Shown here: in pieces, positions 1 through 7,709 of the stretch
Position numbering within the stretch: position 1 is the stretch's first letter
Layout: each line of letters opens with the position of its first letter
From: CAVYUC01 sp963783085
GTDB lineage: Bacteria; Bacteroidota; Bacteroidia; Bacteroidales; Prolixibacteraceae
Assembly: GCA_963783085.1 (NCBI GenBank)
Contig: CAWAMJ010000017.1
Coordinates: 1 to 28,603, forward strand
Direction: 5' to 3'
Length of the DNA stretch: 28,603 bases
Translations under genes and position numbers: made by a program
The notes under the pieces: generated by a model
What the model was told of the DNA's origin: nothing
Database searches by the model: none
The model's input: only the letters and a program-made list of their open reading frames with translations

Positions 1-224
1 GGTTACAGAAAGCAGGGAAGTAATATTATCTAAAGTAACGGATTTAATCAAATGTTCCGTTGAGTAGGCATTAAGTCAGGGAACTTCAGGTGGTTTCTAT
101 CAGTTCAAACAGTTCATCCAATCCTTTGTATATGCAACATATCATATTTTTAACCATTTAAAGAATCACTGGAGAAAATAAAAATTGTCCTGTTGCTTTT
201 CTGCTTGAACAGTTGGTATTGTTA

Positions 225-232
225 TATATTTG
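225..232 (+). promoter_or_regulatory. Candidate -7 element for the nuclease gene
   Basis: TATATTTG fits the Bacteroidota sigma-A -7 consensus TAnnTTTG. A TTG that could serve as the -33 element lies at 205-207, 17 bp upstream, slightly closer than ideal. The predicted start of transcription would leave a leader of about 40 nt before the ATG at 280. Nothing else was recognised in bases 1-279. Confidence 0.45.
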
Positions 233-279
233 GTCGTTGATGTCGATTAGGAAAGACTTTACCTTTACCGTTAATAATT

Positions 280-1113
280 ATGAAAGTTATTTTGATTTTA
301 TTGATATTTAACAGATCATTCAGCTTCTCAGAATATTTACCTTTTCTCCCAAATTCTCCTGGAGAACAAATTTACCACCATTATTACGTGCTATCGTATA
401 ATGAGAATACTGAACAGGCCAATTGGGTGTATTATGAACTGAAGCCAGAAATGTTAAATGGAAAAATTGAACGAAACGGTGGCTTTAGGATGGATCCAAT
501 GATTTCAACAAAATCAGCAAATACAAAGGATTATGCAAATTCAGGATTCGACAGAGGCCATTTGTGTCCTGCTGCGGATATGGCATTTGATACCGTTGCT
601 ATGTACGAAAGTTTTTACATGTCTAATGTTTCCCCTCAGTTACCCGGTTTTAATCGTGGAATCTGGAAATCGTTAGAAGAACAAGTGAGAGACTGGGTAA
701 CGAAAAAGGGGAAAATAATCGTTGTTACAGGCCCGGTAATAAAGAATTTCAATCATAAAATCGGTAAAAATGAGGTCGTAGTACCGGATCAGTTTTTTAA
801 AGTCCTCTATTCTGAAGATTTGAATCAAATGATTGCGTTTGATTTACTCAATGCTTCGTCGAGTTTACCATTAGAAGATTTTGCCATAACAGTTGATTCA
901 TTGGAGCAAATTACCGGATTTGATTTTTTTAGTCAACTACCAGATAATATTGAAAATGAACTTGAAGGTAAAGTTAAACCAGATGGTTGGTTTGAAAGTT
1001 CAATAGCCTACAACGAGCCTCCATTAAAAAGAAACCAAACAAGATTGTTTATTATCATTTTTGCATCCTGCATTATTTTGGTTATTGCGTTATATAAATT
1101 TATAAAGAAGTGA
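280..1113 (+). CDS. DNA/RNA non-specific endonuclease (NUC/EndoG type), exported, with C-terminal membrane anchor
   Basis: A beta-beta-alpha-metal nuclease predicted to cut DNA and RNA without strong sequence preference outside the cytoplasm. The catalytic DRGH signature is at residues 91-94 within DRGHLCPAADM, where His94 would be the general base. The Mg-binding Asn lies in the FNRGIWKSLE segment (Asn125), after the family SNVSPQ motif. The N-terminus (residues 1-17) is a short hydrophobic signal peptide or signal anchor. Residues about 255-274 form a second hydrophobic helix ending in KFIKK, so the enzyme may be tethered by its C-terminus with the catalytic domain in the periplasm. The start at 280 fits the signal sequence and a -7 element at 225. 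No immunity gene is adjacent, so a toxin role is not supported. The family call is secure; substrate and topology are inferred. Confidence 0.9.
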   Translation: MKVILILLIFNRSFSFSEYLPFLPNSPGEQIYHHYYVLSYNENTEQANWVYYELKPEMLNGKIERNGGFRMDPMISTKSANTKDYANSGFDRGHLCPAADMAFDTVAMYESFYMSNVSPQLPGFNRGIWKSLEEQVRDWVTKKGKIIVVTGPVIKNFNHKIGKNEVVVPDQFFKVLYSEDLNQMIAFDLLNASSSLPLEDFAITVDSLEQITGFDFFSQLPDNIENELEGKVKPDGWFESSIAYNEPPLKRNQTRLFIIIFASCIILVIALYKFIKK

Positions 1114-1452
1114 GATTTGCTTCATTAATTTTTAGCCTTTAATAATTTACAAAAACCATGAGATTAAAAACTATGGTATAATTTCATAGTTCCCATAATA
1201 AAAAGGTTCTCTTAAATCAACGGTTTAATTTGTTGTATTCCTGAAGTTAAAGCACCAATGGTAATTGATCCCGACCTCGCTTCGTTCATCGGATATCTGC
1301 CGGTCAACTGGCGGAAGTTCGACCAGGCAATTTCAGTTCGCTTTGCTCCTGAATAGCAGTGGTCTTTGGCAGATCCCGATATCGCTGCGCTCATCGGGAT
1401 GAATTCGACTAACACTTTTCAGCGCGCTACGCTTCTGAAAAGTGAGTCTCAT
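1114..1452. other. Intergenic region dense in hairpins, between two convergent genes
   Basis: This 339-bp gap separates the 3' ends of the nuclease (+) and mnmE (-). The left part holds one AT-rich hairpin (AACTATG at 1169-1175 pairing with CATAGTT at 1185-1191). The right part, 1267-1444, is a chain of about five hairpins, described separately. An open frame on the minus strand (1212-1415) is created by these repeats and shows no protein-like features. Confidence 0.7.
1267..1444. repeat. Hairpin cluster with conserved 12-nt loops
   Basis: Four stem-loops share a loop of the form n(T/G)CGCTn(C/T)G(C/T)T(C/T) but have different stems. (A) 1268-1294, imperfect stem, loop core CTCGCTTCGTTC. (B) stem TTCAG/CTGAA at 1332-1353, loop TTCGCTTTGCTC. 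(C) perfect 8-bp stem ATCCCGAT/ATCGGGAT at 1373-1400, loop ATCGCTGCGCTC. (D) perfect 10-bp stem CACTTTTCAG/CTGAAAAGTG at 1413-1444, loop CGCGCTACGCTT. A fifth stem without that loop, GGTCAACT/AGTT(c)GACC, lies at 1302-1324. A and C are diverged copies of one 30-nt unit. On the mnmE strand hairpin D begins only 8 nt after the stop codon, so it could form the 3' end of the mnmE transcript, although no T-run follows. Confidence 0.8.
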
Positions 1453-2850
1453 TTACTTTCCGATACAGAAATTCTTGAAAATATGTCCCAGCACATCGTG
1501 TGTGGTAATCTCGCCGGTGATTTCGCCTAGGTAATGCAGGCATTCGCGGATGTCCTGTGCCAGGAAATCACCGGTGATGCCGGTATCAAGCCCATGCAAT
1601 ACACGAAGGATTGCTTCGTGTGCATTTTTCAAAATTTCATAGTGGCGCGCGTTGGTAACAATGATATCGGGCTGGTTGGTGGCGTCGAGATTCACAGAGT
1701 TAGCCATCAGGTCGATTAATTCATCCAGGTTTTCCTTTTTCCGGGCGGCCAAAAAAACCAGCTTTTCATTATCAGTTATATCCATAACTTCCAGTTCCTG
1801 AATAGTTTTCCGTTTCCCTGTGTCTATTTTATTCGCCACGATAATTAATTGCTGTTCATCGGAAATTCGCTGCCGGATTTTATTTATCCGCTCAAAAACC
1901 ACGGAATACGGATTTTCTGTGTCAATTACCAGTAACACAACAGTAGCCAGTTCGAGTTTGCTGTAAGTACGTTCAATGCCAAGACTTTCAATCTGGTCCA
2001 TCGTTTCGCGGATTCCGGCTGTGTCGAAAAACCGGAATGCCGTGCCGTGAATGTTTACCACATCTTCGATAACATCGCGCGTAGTGCCGTGAATTTCGGA
2101 AACAATGGCTTTGTCTTCATTTAGCAATGCATTGAGCAGTGTAGATTTTCCCACATTGGTTTCACCTACAATTGCAACCGGAATTCCGTTTTTAATGGCA
2201 TTTCCCAGTTGAAACGAATTCTTTAGTTTTCGAAGCAACTGCTCTATTTTTTCAGTCAGTTTTCGTAACTCCGTACGATCGGCAAATTCCACGTCTTCCT
2301 CACTGAAATCAAGTTCCAGTTCAACCATTGCCGTGAAATGTAGCAATTGGTCGCGCAAGTCTTTAATCTCTTTTGAAAAACCGCCGCGCATTTGTTTTAG
2401 CGCCAGTTTATGAGCCGCAGCATTCGAAGATGAAATAACATCGGCTACCGCTTCCGCCTGCGACAAATCCATCTTTCCGTTCAGAAAAGCCCGCTGGGTA
2501 AATTCGCCGGGTTGGGCGAGGCGGGCGCCGTTTTCAACCAAAACTTCCAGAATTTTCTGCTGAATAAAAACGGAACCATGGCACGAAATTTCAACAATAT
2601 CTTCTCCGGTAAACGAATGCGGCGCACGAAACAAACCCACAACCACTTCATCAATTACTTCGTTTCGAAAAACAACCTGGCCAAAATGCAACGTATTCGC
2701 ATCCTGATCTCTCAGTATCTTTTCGCGGTTCGGACTCCTGAAAATTTTATCGGCAATGGTAATGGCATCTACACCGGAAAGCCGTACAATGGCCAGCGCC
2801 CCCATTCCGGGTGAAGTGGAAATGGCACAAATGGTCGACTGATCAAGCAT
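1453..2850 (-). CDS. mnmE: tRNA uridine-5-carboxymethylaminomethyl(34) synthesis GTPase MnmE
   Basis: MnmE (TrmE) works with MnmG to add the (carboxymethyl)aminomethyl group to C5 of the wobble uridine in certain tRNAs. The 465-aa protein has the N-terminal folate-binding domain (starting ICAISTSPGMGALAIVRLSG), a central helical domain, and an inserted G domain with G1 GETNVGKS, G3 DTAGIRET and G4 NKID. It ends in the diagnostic FCIGK, where the Cys is required for modification. The frame is open to 2928, but the start at 2850 (MLDQST) gives the family N-terminus and leaves an 82-bp gap to the divergent sirtuin gene; the longer version would add about 26 non-homologous residues. Length and motifs are complete, so it should be functional. 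Confidence 0.97.
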   Translation of the reverse strand: MLDQSTICAISTSPGMGALAIVRLSGVDAITIADKIFRSPNREKILRDQDANTLHFGQVVFRNEVIDEVVVGLFRAPHSFTGEDIVEISCHGSVFIQQKILEVLVENGARLAQPGEFTQRAFLNGKMDLSQAEAVADVISSSNAAAHKLALKQMRGGFSKEIKDLRDQLLHFTAMVELELDFSEEDVEFADRTELRKLTEKIEQLLRKLKNSFQLGNAIKNGIPVAIVGETNVGKSTLLNALLNEDKAIVSEIHGTTRDVIEDVVNIHGTAFRFFDTAGIRETMDQIESLGIERTYSKLELATVVLLVIDTENPYSVVFERINKIRQRISDEQQLIIVANKIDTGKRKTIQELEVMDITDNEKLVFLAARKKENLDELIDLMANSVNLDATNQPDIIVTNARHYEILKNAHEAILRVLHGLDTGITGDFLAQDIRECLHYLGEITGEITTHDVLGHIFKNFCIGK

Positions 2851-2931
2851 TTTCAAAAAATTTTCAGCAAAGATAAACCATTTATTTTGATTAAATTTAA
2901 AGCGGCGAAACATGCAAAATACGTTCAAAAA

Positions 2932-3669
2932 ATGAATTTGTTGATTAAAGAAACAGCAGAAATCCTGCGGGATTCCAAATATACCATAGCATTTACCGGC
3001 GCCGGAATATCGGTGGAGAGTGGAATCCCACCGTTTCGGGGCGAGAAAGGGCTGTGGAACAAGTACAATCCGGAAGTGCTGGATTTGAAGTATTATTTAA
3101 ACAACCCGGAAGATAGCTGGATTTACATTCGCGAAATATTTTACGATTTTTTTGCCGATGCCAAACCAAACAAAGCCCACGAGGTTTTGGCACGAATGGA
3201 AAAACATGGTCTGTTGCATTCCGTTATTACGCAAAACATCGACAATTTGCATTACCAGTCGGGGAGCAAAATCGTACGTGAATTCCACGGAAATTCCAAA
3301 AGGCTGAAATGCCTGAAATGCGGCGAATCATATTCTGCATCCGATTTTGATTTTAAAATGATCCCGCCCCTGTGCAAAGTTGATGAGCAACCATTAAAAC
3401 CCGATTTTATATTTTTTGGCGAAGGTATTCCGCACGATGCGTATTCAAATGCTTTTGCCGATGCAGAAAAAGCCGAAGTTTGCCTGATAATAGGCTCTAC
3501 CGGCGAAGTGGTGCCGGCTTCGTATGTTCCGCGTACTGCAAAACAAAGCGGGGCTGTTATAATCGAAATAAATCCGGAAGAGTCTCTGTTTACCGAACAG
3601 GTTACCGACATTCATTTACAGGGAAATGCAGGCGAAATTATGGCGCAACTGGAAAAATACCTTTTCTGA
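2932..3669 (+). CDS. NAD-dependent protein deacylase, Sir2/sirtuin family
   Basis: Removes acyl groups from lysine side chains using NAD+. The 245-aa protein has the NAD-binding GAGISVESGIPPFRG (residues 23-37), TQNIDNLH (100-107), the catalytic His119 in EFHGN, and the GS-T-GEVVPAS Rossmann segment. The small zinc module is partly degenerate: Cys127 and Cys130 (CLKC) are followed by Cys148, but the expected fourth Cys is Asp151 (CKVD). The open frame extends upstream to a TTG at 2887, but the ATG at 2932 gives the normal family N-terminus. It is divergent from mnmE. Acyl specificity (acetyl versus succinyl or longer) cannot be read with confidence. Confidence 0.92.
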   Translation: MNLLIKETAEILRDSKYTIAFTGAGISVESGIPPFRGEKGLWNKYNPEVLDLKYYLNNPEDSWIYIREIFYDFFADAKPNKAHEVLARMEKHGLLHSVITQNIDNLHYQSGSKIVREFHGNSKRLKCLKCGESYSASDFDFKMIPPLCKVDEQPLKPDFIFFGEGIPHDAYSNAFADAEKAEVCLIIGSTGEVVPASYVPRTAKQSGAVIIEINPEESLFTEQVTDIHLQGNAGEIMAQLEKYLF

Positions 3670-3741
3670 TTTTTAGGTGTTACACTTCTGCGGAAAACCA
3701 CGGATGCTTTGAAAATCCCGGTTACGATCCACAAATAATCT

Positions 3742-3749
3742 TATTTTTG
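3742..3749 (+). promoter_or_regulatory. Candidate -7 element for the methyltransferase gene
   Basis: TATTTTTG matches TAnnTTTG and lies 23 bp before the ATG at 3773. No well-spaced -33 element was found (the nearest TTTG, at 3709-3712, is 29 bp upstream), so support is limited to the -7 box. Confidence 0.35.
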
Positions 3750-3772
3750 AAATTCTTATCAGGTAAAAATAT

Positions 3773-4408
3773 ATGGAGAACAGAGAATATTATGAAGACG
3801 ACCGGCCGGAAATGCTTCAGTTTGTTGGTCGGAAACCGGCGAAAATAATCGAATTTGGCTGCTCGAGCGGAAGGTTTTCTGAATCGCTGAAAAAAAAATA
3901 CCAGTGCGAAACCTGGGGAATCGATTTGGATCAGCAATCGGTGGATTTGGCGAAAATGAAAATGGACAAGGTGTTTTGCGGCGATGCATTCGAACAGATG
4001 GAAAACCTCCCGGAAAATTATTTCGACTACATCATTTGCAACGATTTTATCGAACATGTGGCATATCCGGAACAATTTTTCGAACGGGTGAAAAAGCATT
4101 TAACCGCCGATGCCATTCTCATTTGTTCACTGCCCAACGTTCGTTACTGGAAACATTTTAACCGGTATTTATTCTTAAAAGACTGGAAATACAAGAAAAG
4201 CGGAATACTCGATTACACCCATCTGCGGTTTTTTACAAGAAAAAGTATGAAAAGGGCCATTAATAACTGGGGTTTCGAAATTGAAAAATCAAAAGGAATC
4301 CGTCCAACCAAAAGTCCGCTGTTCTATCTGTTTAACCTGTTGTTCCTGAATTTTATAGGCGATATGCGTTATCTTCAGTACGCATTCCGTGCGCGGTTGA
4401 AGCGTTAA
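3773..4408 (+). CDS. Class I SAM-dependent methyltransferase (MetW/UbiG-like fold)
   Basis: A 211-aa Rossmann-fold methyltransferase. Motif I is EFGCSSGRF (residues 27-35), the ribose-binding acidic residue is in GIDLD (49-53), motif II-like DAFEQMENLPENYFDYI is followed by IICNDFIEHV, and the late strand reads AILICSLPNVRYW. The EHV and SLPN segments are typical of the Methyltransf_11/23 group found with MetW and with polysaccharide-locus methyltransferases. The substrate cannot be told. It stands alone upstream of fabG with 74 bp between them, and the surrounding membrane glycosyltransferase and DUF4422 genes make a glycan or lipid acceptor possible, which is inference only. Confidence 0.85.
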   Translation: MENREYYEDDRPEMLQFVGRKPAKIIEFGCSSGRFSESLKKKYQCETWGIDLDQQSVDLAKMKMDKVFCGDAFEQMENLPENYFDYIICNDFIEHVAYPEQFFERVKKHLTADAILICSLPNVRYWKHFNRYLFLKDWKYKKSGILDYTHLRFFTRKSMKRAINNWGFEIEKSKGIRPTKSPLFYLFNLLFLNFIGDMRYLQYAFRARLKR

Positions 4409-4448
4409 CGGGTTTTCAATTTGTCTTTTTTATCTTTCTGTAAAGGGT

Positions 4449-4456
4449 TATATTTG
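4449..4456 (+). promoter_or_regulatory. Candidate -7 element for the FabG-type gene
   Basis: TATATTTG is an exact TAnnTTTG match, 26 bp before the ATG at 4483. A TTTG at 4420-4423 is 25 bp upstream, longer than the usual spacing of about 19-21 bp. This probably starts the fabG, ArnT-like, DUF4422 transcript. Confidence 0.5.
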
Positions 4457-4482
4457 TTGCTCAAAAAATAAATCTGAAAGAA

Positions 4483-5229
4483 ATGAAACTATTGGAAGGA
4501 AAAACAGCGATAATCACCGGCGCATCGCGGGGTATCGGAAAAGCTATTGCTCTGAAATTTGCACAGGAAGGTTGCAACGTGGCATTTACCGATTTGTTTG
4601 CCGATGAAAACATGAAAACCACCGAAGATGAGCTGAAATCACTGGGGGTGAAAGCAAAAGGATATGCTTCTGATGCCAGCAAATTTGACGATACCGATAA
4701 AATTGTTTCCGAAATCGTAAAGGATTTCGAACGGATTGATGTACTGGTGAACAATGCAGGGATTACCAAAGATACATTGCTCATGCGAATGACTGAAGAA
4801 CAGTGGGATGCGGTAATTAGCGTCAACCTGAAATCGGTGTTTAACTTTACAAAAGCAGTACAAAAAACCATGCTGAAACAACGTTCAGGCTCCATCGTCA
4901 ACATGAGCTCGGTTGTTGGCGTGAGCGGAAATGCAGGACAGGCTAATTATTCAGCTTCGAAAGCGGGAATTATCGGCTTCACCAAGTCAATAGCGCGCGA
5001 ACTGGGCTCGAGAGGAATTCGTTCAAACGCCATCGCACCTGGTTTTATCATTACCGAAATGACTGGTAAAATTCCGGCCGATGCACGAAAAGCCTGGGAA
5101 GATTCCATTCCGCTTAAACGCGGCGGTACACCTGAAGAAGTAGCCGGGGTGGCAACCTTCCTCGCATCCGATTTATCGTCGTATGTCAGCGGACAGGTGA
5201 TTCAGGTATGCGGCGCCATGAACACATAA
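4483..5229 (+). CDS. fabG: 3-oxoacyl-[acyl-carrier-protein] reductase (SDR family)
   Basis: NADPH-dependent reduction of 3-oxoacyl-ACP to 3-hydroxyacyl-ACP in fatty-acid elongation, in the cytoplasm. The 248-aa protein is full length for the family. It shows the cofactor glycine motif TGASRGIG (residues 12-19), NNAG (90-93), Asn115, Ser143 and the catalytic Tyr156-x3-Lys160 (YSASK), with the late PGFIITEMT loop and the SSYVSGQVIQV C-terminal strand common to FabG. The next gene starts 29 bp downstream with no terminator between, so co-transcription is likely. Bacteroidota often carry several FabG-like reductases, so whether this is the housekeeping copy is not certain. Confidence 0.88.
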   Translation: MKLLEGKTAIITGASRGIGKAIALKFAQEGCNVAFTDLFADENMKTTEDELKSLGVKAKGYASDASKFDDTDKIVSEIVKDFERIDVLVNNAGITKDTLLMRMTEEQWDAVISVNLKSVFNFTKAVQKTMLKQRSGSIVNMSSVVGVSGNAGQANYSASKAGIIGFTKSIARELGSRGIRSNAIAPGFIITEMTGKIPADARKAWEDSIPLKRGGTPEEVAGVATFLASDLSSYVSGQVIQVCGAMNT

Positions 5230-5258
5230 ACCATACATTTTCCGACATCGGAGATTAG

Positions 5259-6878
5259 ATGCAAAAAAACAGGTTAATCATACTCATTGTCTCCCTTTTT
5301 TTTCTTTTGGGAGTAGTCAATTATTTCTCCGGTTTAACAATTGATGTCACTCGTGATGCGGGAAAATATGCCACGGCCGCAAAAGAAATTTACCAGAACG
5401 GGAACCTTGTAAACCTCACCATTCATGGCGATCCGTACGACCAAAAGCCGCCGTTGCTTTTTTGGCTTGGCGCCCTTGGATTTACAGTTGGCAATGTTTC
5501 CAATTTCTGGTTTAAGCTTCCGGTGTTGCTTCTGGTATTCGCCGGCTTTTTTTGGGCGTTCAAACTTGGCGAAAGTCTGTACAACAAAAGGGTAGGGCGG
5601 CTTACGGCAGTTCTGCTTTTCTTTTCGTTTATCTATTCGCTCTACAGCATGGATATCCATACCGATACGCCGTTGCAGGCATTCGTGACGCTGGCGTTGT
5701 GGCAGCTTTTTGAGTTTATAAAAACAGGCAGGACCCGCAACTGGCTGACAGGTTTTGCGGCCATCGGTTTGGCCATGCTCAGCAAAGGCCCTATCGGTGC
5801 TGCAATTCCAGCATTTGCGGTTGTTGGGCATCTTTTATTTACAAAACGTTTTAAATCATTTCTGGATATTCGTTGGTATCTGGGCGTCATAATTGCCCTG
5901 ATTGTTGTAAGCCCGGCGCTTGTCGGATTAATGAACCAGTTCGGCTGGCAGGGAATCCGGTTTTTTTTCTGGGAAAACATGGTGGGGCGGATTACCGGCT
6001 CATATGTAAAAGCAATCAACGACCCGTTATTTTACGTCCATAATTTGCTGTACCAGCTACTGCCCTGGAGTCTGATATTTTTTATCGTTGTGTTTTTAGA
6101 ATTTAAAACATTGATTAAAAACAGGTTTCGTTCTTTCGAATATTTCACTCTGACCGGAATCTGGATTTATTTTATCATTTTGAATTCAGCGAGCAGCCAG
6201 CTTCCCAATTACGTATTTGCCATTGTGCCGTTAATGGCTGTTTTGGCAGCAAAATGGATCGACATTGCGGTTCGGCAAAATCAAAAAATTTATCATGTAT
6301 TTTTCGGGACCCAGCTTTTTACTGCTTTGCTTTTATGGTTTATCATCGGATTAATTGTATTATGGCTGTTTCCGGTTGTACCGCTTTATTACTGGAGTTT
6401 GTTCATTATCGGCATCATTTCATCAGTATTTATTTTGATGAAAAAAGATAACGTTTATATAAAAATGCTGGCTCCGGCGCTGATTGCGTTTACGTGCCTT
6501 GTTTTTTTGCTGAATACACAAATCTTTAGGTATATTTTTAGCTTTCAGGCGCCGCCGAAGGCCGCAAAATATTTCAATGAAAATGCAGCAGCCGGAGATA
6601 CCCTGTACAATTACAAATACGGACAATACGAGCTTTTTTTTTACAGCGAACCCCAGGCAGTGCAGCTACATAATTTCAGGGAATTAAAAAAAGTTGCAGG
6701 GAAAGACGGAGCCTGGATTTTCACGGATAATGCAGGATTTGAGGAAATGGAAAAGCTTCAGCTAAGCCCCGATACAGTAATTCAGTACAAGCACCTTTAC
6801 CTCAACCGTGGCGGAAAGTTTATTAATCCGAAAACCCGTGATGAAGTGCTGCAAAATATGTATTTATTGAAATTTTAG
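5259..6878 (+). CDS. ArnT/PMT-family integral-membrane glycosyltransferase
   Basis: A 539-aa GT-C fold enzyme expected to transfer a sugar from a polyprenyl-phosphate donor to lipid A, a glycan or a protein on the periplasmic face. The N-terminal helix (about 6-23) is followed by the periplasmic loop with the acidic motif IDVTRDAGKYA (Asp29, Asp33), where family members carry the catalytic Asp, and by GDPYDQKPPLLFWL (residues 58-70), the characteristic PYxxKPPL segment. Roughly ten further hydrophobic helices follow to about residue 430, then a soluble C-terminal domain of about 110 residues. Donor and acceptor are unknown; ArnT itself uses undecaprenyl-phosphate aminoarabinose, but no arn genes are nearby. 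Confidence 0.88.
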   Translation: MQKNRLIILIVSLFFLLGVVNYFSGLTIDVTRDAGKYATAAKEIYQNGNLVNLTIHGDPYDQKPPLLFWLGALGFTVGNVSNFWFKLPVLLLVFAGFFWAFKLGESLYNKRVGRLTAVLLFFSFIYSLYSMDIHTDTPLQAFVTLALWQLFEFIKTGRTRNWLTGFAAIGLAMLSKGPIGAAIPAFAVVGHLLFTKRFKSFLDIRWYLGVIIALIVVSPALVGLMNQFGWQGIRFFFWENMVGRITGSYVKAINDPLFYVHNLLYQLLPWSLIFFIVVFLEFKTLIKNRFRSFEYFTLTGIWIYFIILNSASSQLPNYVFAIVPLMAVLAAKWIDIAVRQNQKIYHVFFGTQLFTALLLWFIIGLIVLWLFPVVPLYYWSLFIIGIISSVFILMKKDNVYIKMLAPALIAFTCLVFLLNTQIFRYIFSFQAPPKAAKYFNENAAAGDTLYNYKYGQYELFFYSEPQAVQLHNFRELKKVAGKDGAWIFTDNAGFEEMEKLQLSPDTVIQYKHLYLNRGGKFINPKTRDEVLQNMYLLKF

Positions 6879-6899
6879 AATTCGTCAATTAAATGGCGT

Positions 6900-7709
6900 A
6901 TGAACACAAAAATCAGGATATACAGCTTTTACTACCGGAATATGGCAATACCATTTGAAAATCCGGTGTATGTTCCTGTAATGGCGGGAAAAAAATTAAA
7001 CACCGGACCAACCTGGATGGAGGGAGATGATACAGGCGATTCAATTTCAGATAAGAATTTATATTTCAGCGAATTAACGGGTATTTACTGGGTGTGGAAA
7101 AACACACGGCAGGACCTTACAGGATGCTGCCACTACCGGCGCTATTTTACGGCACAAAAAGAGCCGCTTGATTTGATACTGAAACGAAAACTTTATTTTC
7201 TGATTGGCTTATATAAAAAAAGGTATGGATTAATTTACACCAAAAATATTCAGCGGTTCGCCGGCAAAGTTTTGGGAGAACAGGAAATTCTTGATATTTT
7301 TCAAAACCACGACGCAATTCTCCCGCAACCCAGAAAGTTGAAATATTCGGTACAGGAACATTACCGGCGTTACCATAAAATTAGTGATCTGGTTATAATC
7401 CGGAAGATACTCGCTGAAAATCATCCGGAATATTTGCAATCGTTTCAAAATATGCTGGAAAGCAAACGATTGTATGCAAATAATATGTTTGTTTTGCCGC
7501 AGCAAACTTTTTACCTTTTTATGGAGTGGTGGTTCAATGTGCTTTTCGAATTTGAGAAACGTGTTGAATTGTCTGAATATGGCGGTTACCAGCAGCGAAT
7601 CCTGGGTTTTATTGCTGAACGTTTGTTGACAACCTGGTTTTTACACCAGAATTTGAAGGTGAAGGAATTGCCGGTGCTCTACTTTAAAAATTTGAAATTC
7701 AGAAAATAA
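6900..7709 (+). CDS. DUF4422 domain protein, probable glycosyltransferase of surface polysaccharide synthesis
   Basis: A 269-aa cytoplasmic protein with hallmarks of DUF4422: the N-terminal IRIYSFYYRN strand, GDDTGDSISDKNLYFSELTG, then IYWVWKNT and GCCHYRRYF (around residue 80). The second half carries ILPQPRKLK, YANNMFVLPQQTFYLFMEWW and the RILGFIAERLLTTWF helix. Family members sit in capsule and LPS loci and are thought to act as glycosyltransferases; no activity has been assigned here. It begins 21 bp after the ArnT-like gene, consistent with one operon. Its stop codon is immediately followed by a sugar-kinase relic, which marks a rearrangement boundary. Confidence 0.88.
   Translation: MNTKIRIYSFYYRNMAIPFENPVYVPVMAGKKLNTGPTWMEGDDTGDSISDKNLYFSELTGIYWVWKNTRQDLTGCCHYRRYFTAQKEPLDLILKRKLYFLIGLYKKRYGLIYTKNIQRFAGKVLGEQEILDIFQNHDAILPQPRKLKYSVQEHYRRYHKISDLVIIRKILAENHPEYLQSFQNMLESKRLYANNMFVLPQQTFYLFMEWWFNVLFEFEKRVELSEYGGYQQRILGFIAERLLTTWFLHQNLKVKELPVLYFKNLKFRK

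Noticed and set aside
1212..1415. 67-codon minus-strand open frame downstream of mnmE
   Set aside because: It lies wholly in the hairpin cluster, its open frame follows from the repeats, and it shows no family, signal or ribosome-binding site.
2851..2928. Upstream extension of mnmE
   Set aside because: The added residues are not MnmE-like and would run to within 4 bp of the sirtuin start; the start at 2850 gives the family N-terminus.
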